Positions 61,774 to 64,000 of a stretch of 64,000 nucleotides of DNA are shown here, piece after piece. The DNA comes from an uncultured Bacteroidales bacterium (GTDB taxonomy: Bacteria; Bacteroidota; Bacteroidia; Bacteroidales; Paludibacteraceae): assembly GCA_902784585.1 (NCBI GenBank), contig CACZVM010000002.1:1-64000 (forward strand), given 5' to 3'. Numbering within the stretch: position 1 is the first letter of the stretch; each line of letters begins with the position of its first letter. A model generated the notes under the pieces. The model was not told the DNA's origin, made no database searches, and saw nothing but the letters and a program-made list of their open reading frames with translations. Position numbers and translations under genes: made by a program.

Positions 61774-62514
61774 TTATGCCATGGCTCCGTTGACCTGAAT
61801 CACTTGTCCGGAGACGTATGAGCTGAGGTCGCTGGCAAGGAAGAGTGCCACTTTGGCCACCTCTTCGGGTTCGCCGCCTCGACGCATAGGAATCATCGTG
61901 ACGAACTGCTTGAGCGTCTCTTCGCTCAGCGCCTTAGTCATATCGGTCAGTATGAAACCCGGGGCGATGGCGTTGGCGCGTACGCCGCGGCTTCCCAGCT
62001 CTTTGGCCACCGACTTGGTGAGGGCGATGATACCCGCCTTGGAGGCGGCGTAGTTGGCCTGTCCGGCATTACCGTTGATACCGACAACGGAACTGAGCGA
62101 GATGATCGAACCGCTACGCTGACGCATCATTACAGGTGTGACAGCATGGGTGAAATTGAATGCGGACTTAAGGTTGACCTGGATCACCAGATCCCACTGC
62201 TGTTCGGTCATACGCATGAGCAGCGTGTCACGCGTAATGCCGGCGTTGTTGACCAGAATATCTACGGTGCCGAACTCCTGCTGCACTTGTTCCACCACCT
62301 GATGGGCGGATTCGAAATCAGCAGCATTGCTTGCATAGAACTGCACCTTTACACCAAGGGCGGCTATCTCGTTGCGAGTCTCCTCGGCAGCTTCGTTCAG
62401 TTCCAGATCGGTGAAGGCAATATTAGCGCCTTCGCGAGCAAAAGCCAGTGCTATTTGTTTGCCTATACCACGAGCTGCGCCGGTGATAATAGCAGTTTTG
62501 TTACTTAGTAACAT
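61774..62514 (-). CDS. fabG: 3-oxoacyl-[acyl-carrier-protein] reductase
   Basis: 246 aa short-chain dehydrogenase. NADPH site IITGAARGIGKQIALAFA, NNAGITRDTLLMRM, catalytic Ser in ISLSSVVGINGN and Tyr/Lys in NYAASKAGIIALT, all as expected for FabG of fatty acid synthesis. It follows lptC on the same strand across a heptamer array. No other fab gene is in view, so a reductase role outside fatty acid synthesis cannot be excluded, though the sequence fits FabG well. Confidence 0.94.
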   Translation of the reverse strand: MLLSNKTAIITGAARGIGKQIALAFAREGANIAFTDLELNEAAEETRNEIAALGVKVQFYASNAADFESAHQVVEQVQQEFGTVDILVNNAGITRDTLLMRMTEQQWDLVIQVNLKSAFNFTHAVTPVMMRQRSGSIISLSSVVGINGNAGQANYAASKAGIIALTKSVAKELGSRGVRANAIAPGFILTDMTKALSEETLKQFVTMIPMRRGGEPEEVAKVALFLASDLSSYVSGQVIQVNGAMA

Positions 62515-62516
62515 AC

Positions 62517-62551
62517 GTGATTTATGATTTCAAATTTTAGATTTATGATTT
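62517..62551 (-). repeat. Heptamer array, unit ATGATTT, five copies, between lptC and fabG
   Basis: On the plus strand: GTGATTT, ATGATTT, CAAATTT, TAGATTT, ATGATTT. Three bases from the fabG start codon; the lptC stop codon (62550-62552) overlaps the end. Confidence 0.85.
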
Positions 62552-63125
62552 ACTCTTCTTCATTTATAGGGAATACTCCCGTAGGGTGTAAGATCGTATA
62601 TTTGCTCATCTCTTCGTTGGACTCAAACCCGATGCCGTGGATGATACTCGTCTCTCGTGTAATATGGATGACGGAGTCTGACCAAACGCGGTGCTCCTTC
62701 TGCTCCCAAATCAGTTCGGGTGTATCAAACTGCTCTCCCTTGCGGTTGAGCGAATGCACGTTGCCCCGCAGCGTCCACACTTGCTCGGTCTCGTTGTAAT
62801 AAGCATAGTCGGCCTTTAGCGAAGCCTGAACCTGCAGCGCTTCGTCAAACTGCTCCAGATAGACACCGGAGGGGAACTCCTGGTATGGCGGTTCGGTCTT
62901 GTCGTACACCAACCACTCCGCCGCCACGATGCGATAACGGGTGATGCCGGAGTCGGAGATGAGTGTGCTGACCGAATCGGTAGTCATCATGGGCATCGCC
63001 TGACGTTCTAAGACATAACGGTTCTCTGTATCGACACCTCTACCACAAGCAGAGAAAGTCATAGCGAGCCACACGAATGTGCTCGCTATGAACCCTATAG
63101 AGATATGTAGATGAGTTGTCTGCAA
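62550..63125 (-). CDS. lptC: LPS export periplasmic protein LptC
   Basis: 191 aa. N-terminal membrane or lipoprotein segment (IASTFVWLAMTFSAC), then the LptC beta-jellyroll (YRIVAAEWLVYDKTEPPYQEFPSGVYLEQFDE and LRGNVHSLNRKGEQFDTPELIWEQKEHRVWSDS, the typical repeated strands). It bridges the inner-membrane LptBFG transporter and LptA in lipopolysaccharide export. In Bacteroidetes lptC often follows TPR-protein genes, as here (3 nt from the upstream stop). Confidence 0.9.
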   Translation of the reverse strand: MQTTHLHISIGFIASTFVWLAMTFSACGRGVDTENRYVLERQAMPMMTTDSVSTLISDSGITRYRIVAAEWLVYDKTEPPYQEFPSGVYLEQFDEALQVQASLKADYAYYNETEQVWTLRGNVHSLNRKGEQFDTPELIWEQKEHRVWSDSVIHITRETSIIHGIGFESNEEMSKYTILHPTGVFPINEEE

Positions 63126-63128
63126 CGT

Positions 63129-64000
63129 TTAACGAATAGAAGTCGTTTCTCCGATCCATCCGCCAACGGTGAAGGTGGAGCCACTGAACTCGTTCGGCAG
63201 GTCGAAGCGCTCCTCTTTGGTCGGATAATAGCGGCTATAGGACGAGATGTACTCGTTGGCGGTAGCCTCAACCGACGGATCCACTTGTTTTGCCTTGACA
63301 AACTTATCCACTGCTACCCAATAAACGGTCTTGTTGAGGATAGCGCCCTTAGCATCGTTGCCGTACGGACGGCTGGCAGCATAAGCCATGCCGATGATGA
63401 TGTAGCAGCGGCCCTGACCCTTGTTGATACCCAGACCCTGCAGCGTCTGAATAGATGCCTGAGCATACTTACGTGCATCTGGGTAGCGTTTGAGGTTGGC
63501 GAAGCAGTAAACAGCTGCATTGTACTGGTAGTCAGCTACGTCCTCCAGCTCGTCCTCCACCATAGCAAACTTGATAGCCTGGTCGTAGTAGGCAATAGCC
63601 TGCTCGAAGTCGCCCTTCTTGGCGGCCATCGATGCACATCCGGCAGCAGACTCCTGGGTGGGTTGCAGCTTGTGCGCCGATTCGCAGGCTGCGAAATAGA
63701 CATCACTCTCGGTGCAACGTACGCGCTTGTAGAGCTTAGCAATCTTCTGCAACATATCCAAGTTGCCGATGTTCTCCTGAACCACAGCGGCGTAGATCTC
63801 ATCCAACTTCGAGCAGTCGGCTGCGCCGGAGATGGCGAAGATATTATCCACGTAGTCCTTCTGCTTGCCGGCTACCTCGGCGTTCTTGTTGCTGGCGTCA
63901 GCGGCCAGAGTGCCCAGGTGGGTGCTAGCCATCTCATAATCAGCGATGAACTGCTCTGCCAGCTTGTCAGGATTCTGCTTGTAGAGGGCGTAGGACACAT
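63129..64000 (-). CDS. TPR-repeat protein (N-terminus off the right edge)
   Basis: At least 290 codons; the frame is open to the edge. A GTG at 63998 is the first possible start in view, but the beginning reads as the inside of a protein, so the real start is probably outside the window. TPR-like helices include KKGDFEQAIAYYDQAIKFA and DVADYQYNAAVYCFANLKRYPDARKYAQASIQ. Ends 3 nt before lptC. The mix of TPR units and a Cys pair (ADCSKL, VRCTES) is similar to periplasmic or outer-membrane scaffold proteins in Bacteroidetes. Confidence 0.85.
   Translation of the reverse strand, partial: VSYALYKQNPDKLAEQFIADYEMASTHLGTLAADASNKNAEVAGKQKDYVDNIFAISGAADCSKLDEIYAAVVQENIGNLDMLQKIAKLYKRVRCTESDVYFAACESAHKLQPTQESAAGCASMAAKKGDFEQAIAYYDQAIKFAMVEDELEDVADYQYNAAVYCFANLKRYPDARKYAQASIQTLQGLGINKGQGRCYIIIGMAYAASRPYGNDAKGAILNKTVYWVAVDKFVKAKQVDPSVEATANEYISSYSRYYPTKEERFDLPNEFSGSTFTVGGWIGETTSIR

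Overview
The window is chromosomal DNA from a member of the Bacteroidales. The evidence is a set of type IX secretion (T9SS) markers: a type A sorting tail, a type B (gliding-type) sorting domain and the DUF5103 'plug' protein. It is supported by SusD-like and BspA-like surface proteins, the gene order dxs-trkA-trkH known from Bacteroides and relatives, and fifteen promoters of the Bacteroidetes form TTTG-N20-TAnnTTTG. No rRNA, CRISPR array, transposase or integrase was seen. Genes are cut at both edges: a BspA-type leucine-rich-repeat protein with a caspase-like domain on the left, and a TPR protein on the right.

Layout. 1-4.7 kb holds secreted and surface proteins (BspA/caspase, a small T9SS cargo, an orphan SusD-like protein). 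4.7-13.4 kb is a plus-strand run: dxs, trkA, trkH, an SGNH hydrolase, an MBOAT acyltransferase and coaE. 13.3-17.4 kb is a minus-strand run: an EF-hand-like membrane protein, an M23/LysM peptidase, rlmH and nadC. 17.5-25 kb has a RecD-like helicase, a lipoprotein plus a DUF5723/TSP3/OmpA protein, yebC and rsmG. 25-43.7 kb is almost entirely minus strand: an M3 peptidase, a T9SS type B protein, serA, serC, an oxaloacetate-decarboxylase-like carboxyltransferase, DUF2130, a metallophosphoesterase, PD40-OmpA, cinA, DUF3109, mntP, def, ruvX, a TPR protein and gyrA. 43.9-46 kb groups oxidative-stress genes (bcp, rubrerythrin, sodB) around a four-helix-bundle gene. 46.1-47.1 kb is AT-rich and repeat-bearing. 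47-52 kb has an SH3/beta-barrel protein, tRNA-Gly followed directly by rnpB, a BrkB-family protein and a SusA-like amylase. 52-58 kb has lysS, gpsA, pgi, a PepSY-like protein and the T9SS plug. 58-64 kb has tRNA-Thr, two lipoprotein GH13 amylases, fabG, lptC and the partial TPR gene.

The most striking signal is a dispersed family of tandem HEPTAMER arrays. I count 28 loci, mostly of 3-7 copies of a 7-bp unit. The unit is nearly uniform within a locus but differs between loci (GGTTACG, GGTGATT/GGTAATT, CAGCCGT-like, AAATTCA, GATTTAA, AATTCTG, ACGTTTA, TGCTGAA). They sit between genes and also in frame inside dxs (four times), the SGNH gene, the MBOAT gene (three times), coaE (twice), recD-like, the phosphoesterase, cinA, DUF3109 and DUF5103. 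Several supply the stop or start codon of a gene. One four-helix-bundle (S23/IVP-type) gene lies between two arrays of the same unit in inverted orientation, and its frame runs into both. I suggest a mobile cassette whose heptamer ends resemble the simple arrays elsewhere, with the four-helix-bundle protein as the candidate partner. The arrays are read directly from sequence; the mobility model is inference.

A second pattern is that all fifteen promoters have exactly 20 nt between the -33 TTTG/CTTG and the -7 box. Many also share the spacer itself (CATATGTCA...AAAAAAGCAG), which is more than the usual consensus requires.
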